The notes below the pieces were generated by a model. That model was not told the DNA's origin. It saw only the letters and a program-made list of their open reading frames with translations, and ran no database searches. From assembly GCA_964462515.1 (NCBI GenBank), contig CAYWXK010000021.1, forward strand, positions 1-64,000: a stretch of DNA of 64,000 nt, given 5' to 3'. Source of the stretch: CAYWXK01 sp964462515 (GTDB lineage: Bacteria; Planctomycetota; Phycisphaerae; Sedimentisphaerales; Anaerobacaceae). Of the stretch, positions 42,771-54,200 are shown one piece after another. Made by a program: the position numbers and the translations under genes. The first letter of the stretch is position 1; each line of letters begins with the position of its first letter.

Positions 42771-44105
42771 ATGTTAGGATGTCAGATTGGACGATTTTTT
42801 CAGGTAACGGTCGCGGGCGGCTCTTATCAGGAAGGCCTGACCAGCGTAATACAGGGAACGCCGCCGGGGATACAACTAAGCGAGCAGGAAATCTATGGAG
42901 ATTTACTTTTGCGCAAACCCGGGGCCGATGAGCTATCCAGCCCGCGGAAGGAGCCGGACCTGCCGATTATCTATTCGGGGCTAAATGCCGCCGACACAAT
43001 TGAGAACGCCGGCAACAAAAACCACACCAACGGCACGCCCCTGACTATTTTGATTCCGAACTTAGACCGCGATTTTATTCATATTAAGCAATACCAGGAC
43101 ACCAATCGCACGCCCCGCCCGGGCCACTCTTCATACGCATCTTTTATAAAATATGGTCCCGATGACGATGCTATCGGCGCCGGTTTTTTTAGCGGCCGCT
43201 ATACATCAACAATCGTAGCAGCCGGAAGCATCGCCAAAAAAGTTCTAAAAAAATTCGGCATCGAAGTATTCGGCTATGTCAAGGAGATTGCCGGTGTGCG
43301 ATGCCCCGATGTCCCTCACGAACACGCTCTTAAATACACCAATAATTACAAAAGGATGCGGCGAGACCTTGACCCATTCTATCAGGAAATTTACGTCAAG
43401 GGCCGTGTTACGATGGATATGAGGTTTCTGGAAAAGGCCGCAATCTTCGCCCAGATTGAAAAAGAAATCGATGCCATTCGCGATAAGGCCCCCAGACTCC
43501 AGGCCTCCGAGGTCAGGGGTAAATACGGCGTTCATCCGATACTAAATTCGCCCGATATAAATGCCGCCCAGGCAATGGTCGATGCCTGCAACAGAATTGC
43601 CGGCAAAGGCGATTCGGCCGGCGGCGTAGTTGAAGTGGTCGTAACCGGCACCCCTATTGGACTTGGTGAGCCGGTCTTTTATAAGCTCGATGCAGAACTT
43701 GGCAGAATGCTCGGTATCGGGGCAGTCAAGGGCGTTGAAGTTGGGGCCGGCTTTGCCGTCAAGGATATGACCGGCAGCCAGAATAACGACCAGATGAAAG
43801 CAGAAAAGGGCAAAGTAATTTTTGAGTCAAATAACGCCGGCGGAATTACAGGGGGACTATCTACAGGAGAGCCTATCATTGTCCGGCTTACAATCAAGCC
43901 CACGCCCACAATTGCCAGGCCGCAGAAGACAATCGACAAATATACGTTAGACAATAAAGAATTGGCTGCTATCACAAGGCGCGACCCAACGATTGTCGCT
44001 CGAATATGGCCTGTCGCCGAAAACTACACGGCTATTGTGATGCTCGACCATTTACTTATGCACCTCGGCTACCAGGCACTAAGGGAAAAGGAAAGCACCC
44101 TCTAA
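42771..44105 (+). CDS. aroC: divergent chorismate synthase homologue
   Basis: A 444-residue protein (the family is usually 360-400) following aroA, with AGGAG before its ATG. Much of the chorismate synthase scaffold is readable: IQGTPPG, SEQEIYGDLLLRKPG, SPRKEPD, NRTPRPGHSSYASFIKYGP, IPxG near IGLGEP, FESNNAGGITGGLSTGEPI, and a C-terminal DPTIVARIWPVAENYTAIV. Key positions deviate. The N-terminal GESHG, whose His is catalytic, reads GGSYQEG. The GRxSARETA motif reads SGRYTSTIVAAG, and the C-terminal RHDP reads RRDP. The fold and FMN use may be kept, but activity as chorismate synthase is in doubt. I keep the symbol for the family and position only. Confidence 0.75.
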   Translation: MLGCQIGRFFQVTVAGGSYQEGLTSVIQGTPPGIQLSEQEIYGDLLLRKPGADELSSPRKEPDLPIIYSGLNAADTIENAGNKNHTNGTPLTILIPNLDRDFIHIKQYQDTNRTPRPGHSSYASFIKYGPDDDAIGAGFFSGRYTSTIVAAGSIAKKVLKKFGIEVFGYVKEIAGVRCPDVPHEHALKYTNNYKRMRRDLDPFYQEIYVKGRVTMDMRFLEKAAIFAQIEKEIDAIRDKAPRLQASEVRGKYGVHPILNSPDINAAQAMVDACNRIAGKGDSAGGVVEVVVTGTPIGLGEPVFYKLDAELGRMLGIGAVKGVEVGAGFAVKDMTGSQNNDQMKAEKGKVIFESNNAGGITGGLSTGEPIIVRLTIKPTPTIARPQKTIDKYTLDNKELAAITRRDPTIVARIWPVAENYTAIVMLDHLLMHLGYQALREKESTL

Positions 44106-44151
44106 CAAGCAACACGAATTAAGTCTGTCTTGGCAGATTCCGTAACCATTA

Positions 44152-45290
44152 TTAAGGAGGTGACCGGAGCACGGCTGGCCACGGCGGGTCAGAAGGCGCG
44201 GTCTCGTTACGGTAGAGGTCACGGACCTTGACAACCCACTCGGTATATACGTTGATACCGCCGAGTTGAACAATATATGTAGGACTGGTCTGCCATACAC
44301 TACTAAAGCGTGGGTCATTCGTGCAGACGAAATTATACTCAACAAAACCGCTCGCGTCTGTAGCCGGTAATGCTCTCATCGTAGCCCAGTAAGGATTGGT
44401 CCCACCACGATAGAATTTCAGCGGTCTGCCATCATAGTTGTTTGCATCCAAAGCTGTATCCCATTGAGCGGGGTTGGGAGTTGGAGCAGTTATATCCGGC
44501 GTTAGCAAGGTCGTTGCATAAGCGATAATTGACCAGGCAGTTTCGTTCTTATTTTCCGAATTATCTCTGGCTTTAACCCTGTAGCCGTAGGAAGTATTGG
44601 GGTCAAGATTGACATCTATAAATTGAGTGCCGCTTTGCCAGACGATATTGTTACCGGCCGGGTCACGCGTTATGTTCCAGAAGCCATAGCTTACACCGCT
44701 ATCATCGTAGGCAACGGTAGATTCCATCATAATCGAGTTTTGTCCGGTTGCGGTAGGCGGCGTAGCCCAGGTAGGAGCAGGTGCAGGCGGCGTGTTGTCA
44801 ACGCCGGCAAAGCGAATAACAGACCATTCGGTCTCGTTGCCTATCTCGTCGCGGGCTTTAACTCTATAGCCATATCTATAACCCGCTGTCAGACCCGTAT
44901 CTGTATATGCTCTGCCGGCCTGCCAGCCGCTGTCACTGCCGCCTTTGTCACGGCCATAGACGCACTCGAAGTAGTACTCAACATTCCAGCCCCAGAAGTC
45001 GAATGCAGTTTGCGCAATCATTCTGATTGATGTCGCTGAGGCCAAATAAGGCTCAATCTCCCACTCGGCCGGGTCAGGAATCGGCGCTTCGGTATCCGCA
45101 ACCAGCCAGCATTCAGCGAAGGATGCCAGGTCTTTGAGGTTCACAAACCTGTCAAACGTAAGGTCTGCGCCATTGCACCAGCCATTGAGGTCTGAACAAC
45201 CGGAATTGAGCCATCTTGAAGCAAGTATCGCAAAGTCTTTGAAGTTGATAACGCCATCATAAACCAGGTCGCAGAACCTGCACGGCTCGA
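44152..45290 (-). other. giant protein C-terminus: dockerin-like pair and three fibronectin-III-like repeats
   Basis: Bases 45,097-45,290 encode DLVYDGVINFKDFAILASRWL and ADLTFDRFVNLKDLASFAECWL, two dockerin/EF-hand-like halves. Three repeats of about 100 residues follow, each opening with a (P)DPAEW/PAPTW/PNPAQW block and closing YRVKARD/VVKVRD, similar to fibronectin III. The protein ends AVLRSPP, without an LPXTG, PEP-CTERM or T9SS-type tail that I can recognise. Confidence 0.78.
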
Positions 45291-48200
45291 ACGTCCTGTA
45301 ATGGTAGCCCATATCAACCTTACCGCGCTCAAGCTCTCCATCGGTGCGAGTTGTGTATCCGACGATTTCTCCGATTGGCGTAACGTATCTAATCAATTCC
45401 AGATTACCCGCATAGTCGCTGCCCGCATCGACGCACGGACTATTTTGAGTCTGGTTCGGGTCACCGACAGAGGTCTGGCTGAGATAGTAATTGCCGAACG
45501 GCCCGAGCACAAACAGCGGGTCTGTGTCGATGTTCCTGCCATTGTTAACCCAATCGGTGGGGTTGCTCGGTTCAAGCTTGCAACCCTTGTCAACATAAAC
45601 GCCCGCCCAGCCGCCTTTAACGTCACTGTATTTGACGGTAAGGGTTGCAGGTCTTCGGTCATATTCAAAGCCCGTTCCTACCGCGAGCTGTTGGCCTAAC
45701 AGGGCATAGTTGTTCCAGAAGATGCTGTTATTAACATCGCAAAGGCTTTCATACGAGCAATACAGCCCGCCGCCAAAGCCGGTGCGGCCCGCTTGCCCGC
45801 CCTCGCCCGAGGCAGCATTGCCAACAAACGTGCAGTTTGAGACGACCGGGTTGGCAGACCAGTTGACGGAAATTCCACCGCCGTCCCTGCCCGCTGTGTT
45901 GTTGGCTATCAGGCAGTTTTTAATCAGCGGCGAATTCGAGTCTCCGAACAGATACACGCCGCCGCCGGAACCGGTGGCAATATTGTAGGTAATATTGCAG
46001 TCTCGAATTAGGGTATCAGTAGAGAAGCAGTAGATACCGGCGCCGGCACCAAACCTGAATGTGTTGGGGTCGTTAGGATCGACTATCGCATTGGGGTCGG
46101 CCGCCGGAGAAGCGATATTACGCTGGACATCGCATCCAACAATCGTGGCTGCGCCATCGGTTGAGCACAAGCCGCCGCCAACATAGGATGAATTAGCGGC
46201 GAAATTGCAGTCCACAATATCCAGGGTCGATGCGACTCCATAGACGCCGCCGCCGACAGATGCGGAATTGTTAGCTATGTTGCAGTCAACAAGTGTGGCC
46301 CAGACATTACCCATAGCGTTAGCATCATAAAGATTACTATCGAAGAAGTAGCTTAAATAATAGCTGTAAGTATGATAGTAATAATAATCACCGTAATAAT
46401 CTTCGTAGCCGGTCTTGCTGCCATCGAAGCACACGCCGCCGCCGTAGCCGCTGTACTCGCCATTCTGATATGTGGTTCGGTTAGCCTGCAGGTTACAGTT
46501 TTCAAATGTTGATGAAGAACCGGTATCGCAATAGATACCTGCACCGTAGCTTGGAATATTATAGTTTCTTCTCGGCTGCTGCTGGATACCGCTGGGCACG
46601 TTGTTGCCGCCAACGCCGCTTACGCTGCCCTGCGTAACACTGTTACTGAACGTGCAATCAGTGAATTTAGGCGTGGACAGCATACCACAATATATGCCGC
46701 CGCCGTATGAACTGAACAGCTCTGGGTCAGGCTGGCAGGGGTCGGCGTATGTCAGGCCGCCGTAGCCACCCATCCCGTATTCTGAGCCGCCGTTACCGCC
46801 GTTACCTCCATTGCCGCCGACTGCCCGACAGTTGTTGACAATGCAGTTTATGAACGTCGGGCTTGTTGCCACGTCGCAATATACGCCGGCCCCGGCAGCC
46901 CGCCCCGGCACGCCGCCATTGCCGCCACCGGCTCTGGCGCCGCCGTCCGCCCCATTGCCGCCGTTACCGGCTGTTGCCACGCAGTTATTGATTATGCAGT
47001 TTCGGATGATTGGGCTGCTTCCCCATCTCAGTAAGACCGGCCTGTAGTATTCCCACCAGTTCGGGTCGTTAATAATATCGTTAATATCTTCCGGATAATC
47101 ATAGTAATACTCGAAGACGTCGCCGATATAAATACCAGCTCCTCCGGCATAACCGCCATTGCCGCCGTTTCCGCCGTCCTGGTCGTCGCCGCCAGCATTA
47201 CCGCCGCTGGCATCACCGGCAGTGACAGAGCAGTTTATGATAACACAATTCGATACGATGTGATTACCGATGATGGTAATAGCAGAATTGCTAAATACGG
47301 AGCCGTTACCTGTGAAAGCACCCTCCGCCGTATCCAGATACATGTAAGGTAAATTATCACTGCCTTCGATACCACGAGCACCATCACCCTCTGGGCCGGG
47401 AGAATCTATCGCGAAAGTATGCGAGTTCATAATGGTAATACCGTTCAGCACGCACCTGCCGCCGGGAGCACCAATAAGATGGATGCCGCCATCGAGCTCG
47501 TTGGCACAATCTATGATTGTAGATAATATAACATTCGGGTCATCAGGATTGGTGCCGGTAATTGTGATATTTTTGCCCATTACTGTATAGCCGGTGCCTG
47601 CGTATCTGCCGCTGTGAAGGACAATAATATCGCCTTCTCTGGCGTCATTTATCGCCTGCTGGATCCCAAGGTAGGTGTATCGACCATCGGTGGACACGTT
47701 CAAAATACGCGGGATAGCCGGCTCGAATTCCAAAACAACGACTCTGTTGCCATACATAGTGACGCTGTTGAGCACGCTAACCGAAGAATCATTGTTGGTG
47801 CCGGTCCATCTTCGGACACGGTAGTTAGGGGCAGGTATTGCCTTCAAACTCACCAGTTCGCCGGGGGTATAATAGTTGATTTCCGGCGCCTGATTAGGCT
47901 CAACCGTGCCGTTACCGATAACAATTATCTCCAGCGTGTATTGAACAGGCGGGCCTGTAAAGAACGGATAGTGATAACCCATATCCGCATAGCCAATGTC
48001 AAACTGGTTCAATATGCTTGTGGTTATCAGGCCCAAATTATATGTAGTCTGGAGAGTCCCGAGGATGTATTGCTCGCCGGCGTTGACACAGGGGCTGGTC
48101 TGAGGCTGACCGGCCTGCATCTGGCTGAGGTAGAAATCGCCCAGACCTCCGCTTGCCCACAGCGGGTTGTCATCTATATTACCATCGCCATCGTCGCCAT

Positions 48201-51200
48201 TCTCGATGCACGAATATGTTGCCTCGCAGTTATAGAGGTCGTCACCGGCCGAGTATTGGTCGCCCCATACGCCCCACATACCGCCGCTGCGGCCTATGAT
48301 GCAGTTACTTATCACCGGGTCAGAATCACGGCAGGCGATTCCACCCTTTGGATTGGGATATAGACCGCCGTCACCATAATCCAGACCGTCATTGTATGCG
48401 ATTGTGCAAAGCGTAATGGTCGCATCTGAATCATATAGATATATTGCGCCGCCAATGTCACCTGATATGTTATACGTAATTAAGCAGTTGATAATTACAG
48501 GAGCAGCACCGGCCTGACAATAGATACCTCCGCCGAACCCGCCTGCGTTGTTGTAGGTTATCTCGGTATTGGTGATAACCGGCGAGCCATTGGTGCAATA
48601 AATGGCACCGCCGTCACCGGTAGCTCTGTTATTAATAATCTTGCAGTTGGTTATTCTCGGCGATACTGCGTCGATCAGCATGGCGCCGCCAAATTGGGCA
48701 GAACCATTGGTAATAGTAAAGCCATCAACTATATAATTCGGGTCTTCATTGCTGTCAAATATAAAGGCCCGGCCTAACATTTGACAATTGATGATGCATT
48801 CTTCGGAGCCGTTCTCGCTTCGAACCGTTATCGGCCTAAAATCATTCGGCTCCAATCCTGCCTTAAGGTCAATATTGTAGTTACCTGTGCCCGTATAGAT
48901 ACCGTCAGAAACCACAACGCTATAGAAAGGTCCTGCTGCGTTAATTGCATCCTGTATCGTGGGGAATGGGCTGCGGCGGTCAAGAATCATCCTGGCATCA
49001 TACAAATTGATGATATTCTGACCTATCAATGCGAACTCGACCGCCACAAATACATTAGCACCACGGACCGTTACAGTATTGTTCGGCTCCTTGGACGCAT
49101 CGTTATCGGTTCCATACCAGGCCTTGACTCGGTAATTCGGGTCGGGTGTCGCAAGTAAGGCTATTATCTCGCCATCGTAGAATGAGCCATTATTCGGCTC
49201 GACTATGCCGTGCGGACCATCGCCTCTGTCAATTACGAACGCACGGAAATTATACTTAGGAGCCGGCTCGAACGAAACCGTAACGTGCTTGTCCTGGGTC
49301 ATAGTAACAGTGTTGATACGGTCGGTGGAAATATCATCATTGGTGCCTGTCCATTTCTTCACCTTGTAGCCAATATCCGGCACCGCCCTGAGAGTTACTA
49401 CATTGCTGCCGAAACCTTTATAGATAACAGCCGAATTGGGGTCAACAAACCCGTGTTTCTTATGGTCATTCGGGTCCTCAAGCACAGTAACAGTCAAATG
49501 ATACCCAATAAGCCCGCGCCTGTAGTGGTAGCCCATATCAACGATGCTAACGTCATTGACGCCATCGGTTCTGGTGGTATATGTGCTTAGCCTAATATCG
49601 GGGTCACCGGCCTGGGCGCTTCCTACATCAACGCAGGGGCTTGCTCTCAATTGACCGGAAGCTATCTGACTTAGGTAATAACCAGCAGCGAATAACGGGT
49701 CTTTGGCGATATTATGACTGGCCGGCTCCCAACTATTACTGTCGGCATTCCACCAATCAAGTTTGCAACCATCCTCAACATAGACGGACGCCGGAGGCTT
49801 TCCAATCAATTGTATCGCTTCCATAACGGCGTCAACCAGCTCGGCGGAACTGGCTGCATCAATTACCGCCCCTCCTGTCCCCTCAGCTAAAATGCTAAAA
49901 TACGATGTTGTTATCGTGTCGCCATCAACCGGAATCGCGAACACTTTTACCCCGCCTGCAGTAGCGGCTGCAATCACAGTAGCCGCTCTGTATCCTGTAG
50001 TGGGCTCAGGGTCGTGTGGTGGGGCATCACCAATAAGAATGATTACCCTACTTACATCCGAGCCGGTGCGCCAGCTTCCAAGCGAGTTGGCATCGATGCA
50101 ATGCATCAACGCCGAATAGACCGATTCTCTCCAGTCCATACCGAAGCCCAGACCCAATGCGTTAATACCCGCCCGCACCAGTGCCGGGTTCGTTTCAAAG
50201 CTAAGGTCGTCGTTATACGGATAATCAATACCTGGACTGCCATAAGGCATCTGTGGAATATCACGATAGTCAACCACAGCAATTCTATAATCCTGACTCT
50301 TGGCCGCAATCTGATTGATGATTTCTGTGGCCGATACCTTAACGGCGTCAATGTCATCCCACATACTGGCAGTTGTGTCTATGCAGAAAATGACATCGAG
50401 CTTTGTCGGTGGCTGAACAAAATTAGGCTCCGGCTGAATGTCGCTGTATGTAATATTCAATCTCGATGGCCTCGGCCCATATTCATCACCGCTTCCCACC
50501 GCAATTTGAGAACCATCGATACCGATGTTACCCCAGATGATTGAATCAATAACAACGGTATTGCTGTCGTAAGAGCAATACAGACCGCCGCCATATCCTA
50601 CGGCGCCGGTAACCTCATTGTCGGCTATCGTGCAGTCGGAAATTATCGGCTCTGCGTACCAGTTGACGGAAATGCCGCCGCCGTCGCGTGCGGCAACGTT
50701 ACCTGTGAACAAACAGTTATGCAGCAGAGGCGAGAATGCTATCTGCTGGTCGCTGCCGGCCAAATAAATACCGCCGCCTGAGCCGGTCGCCTCGTTGTCC
50801 ATAAAGACACTGTCGCTAATATCGACTATCGAGGACAGGCAATGATAACCGCCGCCTAATCCATATATTATACCGGGGTCAAACGGTATAGGTATATTGG
50901 GGTCGTTAGGTTCTTGCACAGGTTCAATAAATGCGCGGTTCCCGGCGATAATAGAACCGGTGATTGTGCCTGTCGAATCTACCGAGTACAGGCCTCCTCC
51001 GTGGTAGGCGTTGCAATTCGTGATGTTACAATCGACAATCGTCACCGTTGAGTTAGACCACCACATCGCGCCGCCGATGCAGGCGTTGCTGTCGCTAATG
51101 GCGCAGTTTACAAACTTCAGCGCACAATCATCCTCAAATGCAACGGCACCACCGTAGCTAACCATAACATCATCGGGAAGAGGAACGGTATTGATATCGG

Positions 51201-54200
51201 CAAAACTATCGGTAATAGTGCAGTTTATAAACTCCGGGTTGCTGCGCCGGCCCGCATAAATCGTGCCGCCGAAGTTCTCGATATCGAGGTTTCTGTCTGG
51301 AATCGTGATGGAGGTTATCCAATAGCCAGGCGTGCCGCCAACACCACAGTCGCCACCGTAGCTACGGCTGTTCCTGAACAGACAGTTTATGAACTTAGGC
51401 GAGCTGTCAACCTCAATATACACAGCACCGCCATAACCGCTGTATTTCCAGTAATCCTTGAAGTAACCAGGGACTCCAACCTCATAGAACAGCCTCGGAG
51501 CACTATTGACCTCGTATGGACCGTAATCCCAGCCATCCCACCAGTACCAGTAAGGATAAGTCATTGGGCCGGTTTCAATGGAATCAGACCACTCCCAGTT
51601 ACCACCCCTGCCGCCTGCGCCTACTGGGGGACCGTTACCGCCATCGCCGCCGTTGCCGCCCTGGACGAAACAATTCACAAAACTGCAGTCCATAAATGTC
51701 GGATTGCTGCTGTATCCTATATATGCAGCCCCGCCATAAGCCCATCCCGCCCAGCCGCCGTCATGACCGATAGGATTGTCGTCATCGCCCCGTCCTCCAT
51801 CGCCGCCCATGACGGAGCAGTCTGTAAAGGTGCAGTTCTGGACAGCAGGCGAACCGTTATAAATTAACATTGCACCGCCGACAATACTAGTGCCGTTCTG
51901 CCCGTCATCCAGTATTATCGTTGGGTTTCCTCCGTCCGAACCTACCAACCTGCATTCGGTGAAGTTGCAGTTCCGCACCGTAGGCGAGCATGAATATATG
52001 TCCATACCGCCTCTTCGGATGGTAAGGCCGTCAATTATCGCCTCGGAGTCAAGCGTAGTAACAAGGATACGGAACGTATCTAAAACCGTCGCTCGCACGC
52101 ACACAGGGTCATCAGGATTGGTGCTGGTAAGAGTAATGCCCTTGTTAACCCTGATAATCCTGATGCCCATAAACGGATAAGCAGGCGTATATGTGCCGGT
52201 CGGGATGATAACAACATCACCGGTCTGGGCCGCATCAACTGCATGCTGAATAGTGGTGTAATTGGGGTCACTTCCGACAACAATGGTTCTGGGCTGGTTA
52301 AACCAGACGGTAACATCTCTGTCGGAAGTCATAATAACGGAATTTGTGAGAGCTTTCGAGCTATCATCGAGGGTTCCTGTCCAGGCTGCAACACGGTAAC
52401 CTGCCTCCGGAATAGCTGTTATCGGCACCAGCATACCAGCATAGTAAATACCACTGGTCGGCTTAACCCAGCCGTGCCCATCCGTTACCCTTGCAGTCAA
52501 CCGATACTTATGTAAAGCTCGATGGTCAAGATAGTGGAAACCAATGTCAACAACGGCATTATCAGCGATACCATCAACACGTGTTGTATATGCTTGCATG
52601 CCAACATTGTGGGCTGAATCACTGCCGGCGTTAAAGGCCGGACTGTTACGAGTCTGACCTGCTGCAATCTGACTGAGATAATAGCTGCCCAACGGTCCGG
52701 TTAAGAACAATGGGTCTCCAACTTTGTTTGTAACATCAATATCAGGACCGGCAAGCGTGCTGGTCTGCCTGGTAATAGTATCATAGACCCCATAGTCGCC
52801 ATCTTGGTTTCCATAGAACAGACAATACCTTACAATTGGGTCTCCAAAATCTTCTTCTGCTATTGCGTGGTTGTTGCAATGCTGGAATATCGAGTCGGTA
52901 ACAACCGGCGCCGAAGCCCAATCACAGAATATTGCGCCGCCCAGCTCTCCTGCGCTATTGTCGCCAAAGGTGCAATTCTGGATTTGCGGAGTCGCAAAAA
53001 GGTTAGCAGAAATAGCACCGCCGTCAAAGCTTGACGTGTTACCTGTCATCAGGCAGTTCTTGACCAGGTGATTAACAAACCCGCCAAAGAAATTGATAGC
53101 TCCGCCGGAACCGTTGATACCTCCTACCTTATTATCGGAAATCCTAAAGTTTTCTATCCTTGTGTGCGTATCCACGAGGGCTGCAGCGCCGCCGATGGCC
53201 AAACTGGTGCTCATATCCGGCGGTTCTCCTACTCCATAATAAACGTTGTAGAATGCATCATAAGAGTAGGGAGTATCATAAGTAGAACCATAGCCCCAAA
53301 AACCCCAGCTGTAAGGCCCACCCACATAGTAGTAAGGAGCATACGAAACGCCTCTATCCATGTTGATGCCGCTGCCGCCTAAGGCCGAATTACCGTTCAT
53401 AGTCCCACCAATTAAATCGATGGTCCCACTCGACACGAATAATGCCCCGCCGCACCTCGCTGTATTATTTATAAAGTAACAATCGGTAAAGACAGCATTG
53501 AAGTCCTGGAAGCAGATGGCACCACCCCATCCGGTCGTGCCTTCGATAGCCTTATTGCTGGTAAATTGACAGGACTTGAAGTTCAGGTTCAATGTAGTGT
53601 TTATATTGGGGTCATTGGCGTCATAAAATGCCCCTACGGCACCACCGTTTTGGCCAGCCACGTTACCGCCGAATACGCAGTTAATGAAGTTAGCATCACC
53701 ATCGCAATCAACCGCACCGCCATTATAGAAAGCAGCGTTTCCATAGAAGCCGGTATTTCTGATGCTCACACCATTACAATCAGGCCCGATATAGACAGCA
53801 CCGCCGCCTGTTTCATAGTCTATTTCGGTATAGGCCAGATAGAATGGGTAATAATATGGATATACATAAGGATAGTAATAATAGTAATAGTCATAGTAAT
53901 CCGCCGGATAGTAATAGTAAGTATTACCAAACCCGTAGGCGCCACTTCGGTCGGAGAGCTGGTTATTTTTAAACAGGCAGTTATTGACATCCACAATGTT
54001 TCTACCTTCAATATAGACAGCTCCGCCGAGGTTGCCTGTGAATGTGCAGTTAGTAAGAGTTGTTGTATTATTACGCTTCGAGAATAAAGCACCACCTCTG
54101 ATATAGACGGAAATATCTTCTTCAAAAGCAAATCTGGCAGGATAGAATTCGAAGGCCTTGTTGTCGGTGAATACGCAATCAACAAAGTTTGCATCTGCGC

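Noticed and set aside
44152..44250. LPXTG or PEP-CTERM sorting tail on the giant protein
   Set aside because: The final residues (VRDLYRNETAPSDPPWPAVL then RSPP) lack a hydrophobic helix and basic tail.
47614..48363. 249-codon plus-strand open frame
   Set aside because: It lies wholly opposite the giant gene. The Gly/Asn/Thr-rich codon use of the giant rarely produces stops on the other strand. No ribosome site or family match is seen. The same applies to frames at 50014-50544, 53566-54087, 57841-58380 and 61309-61848.
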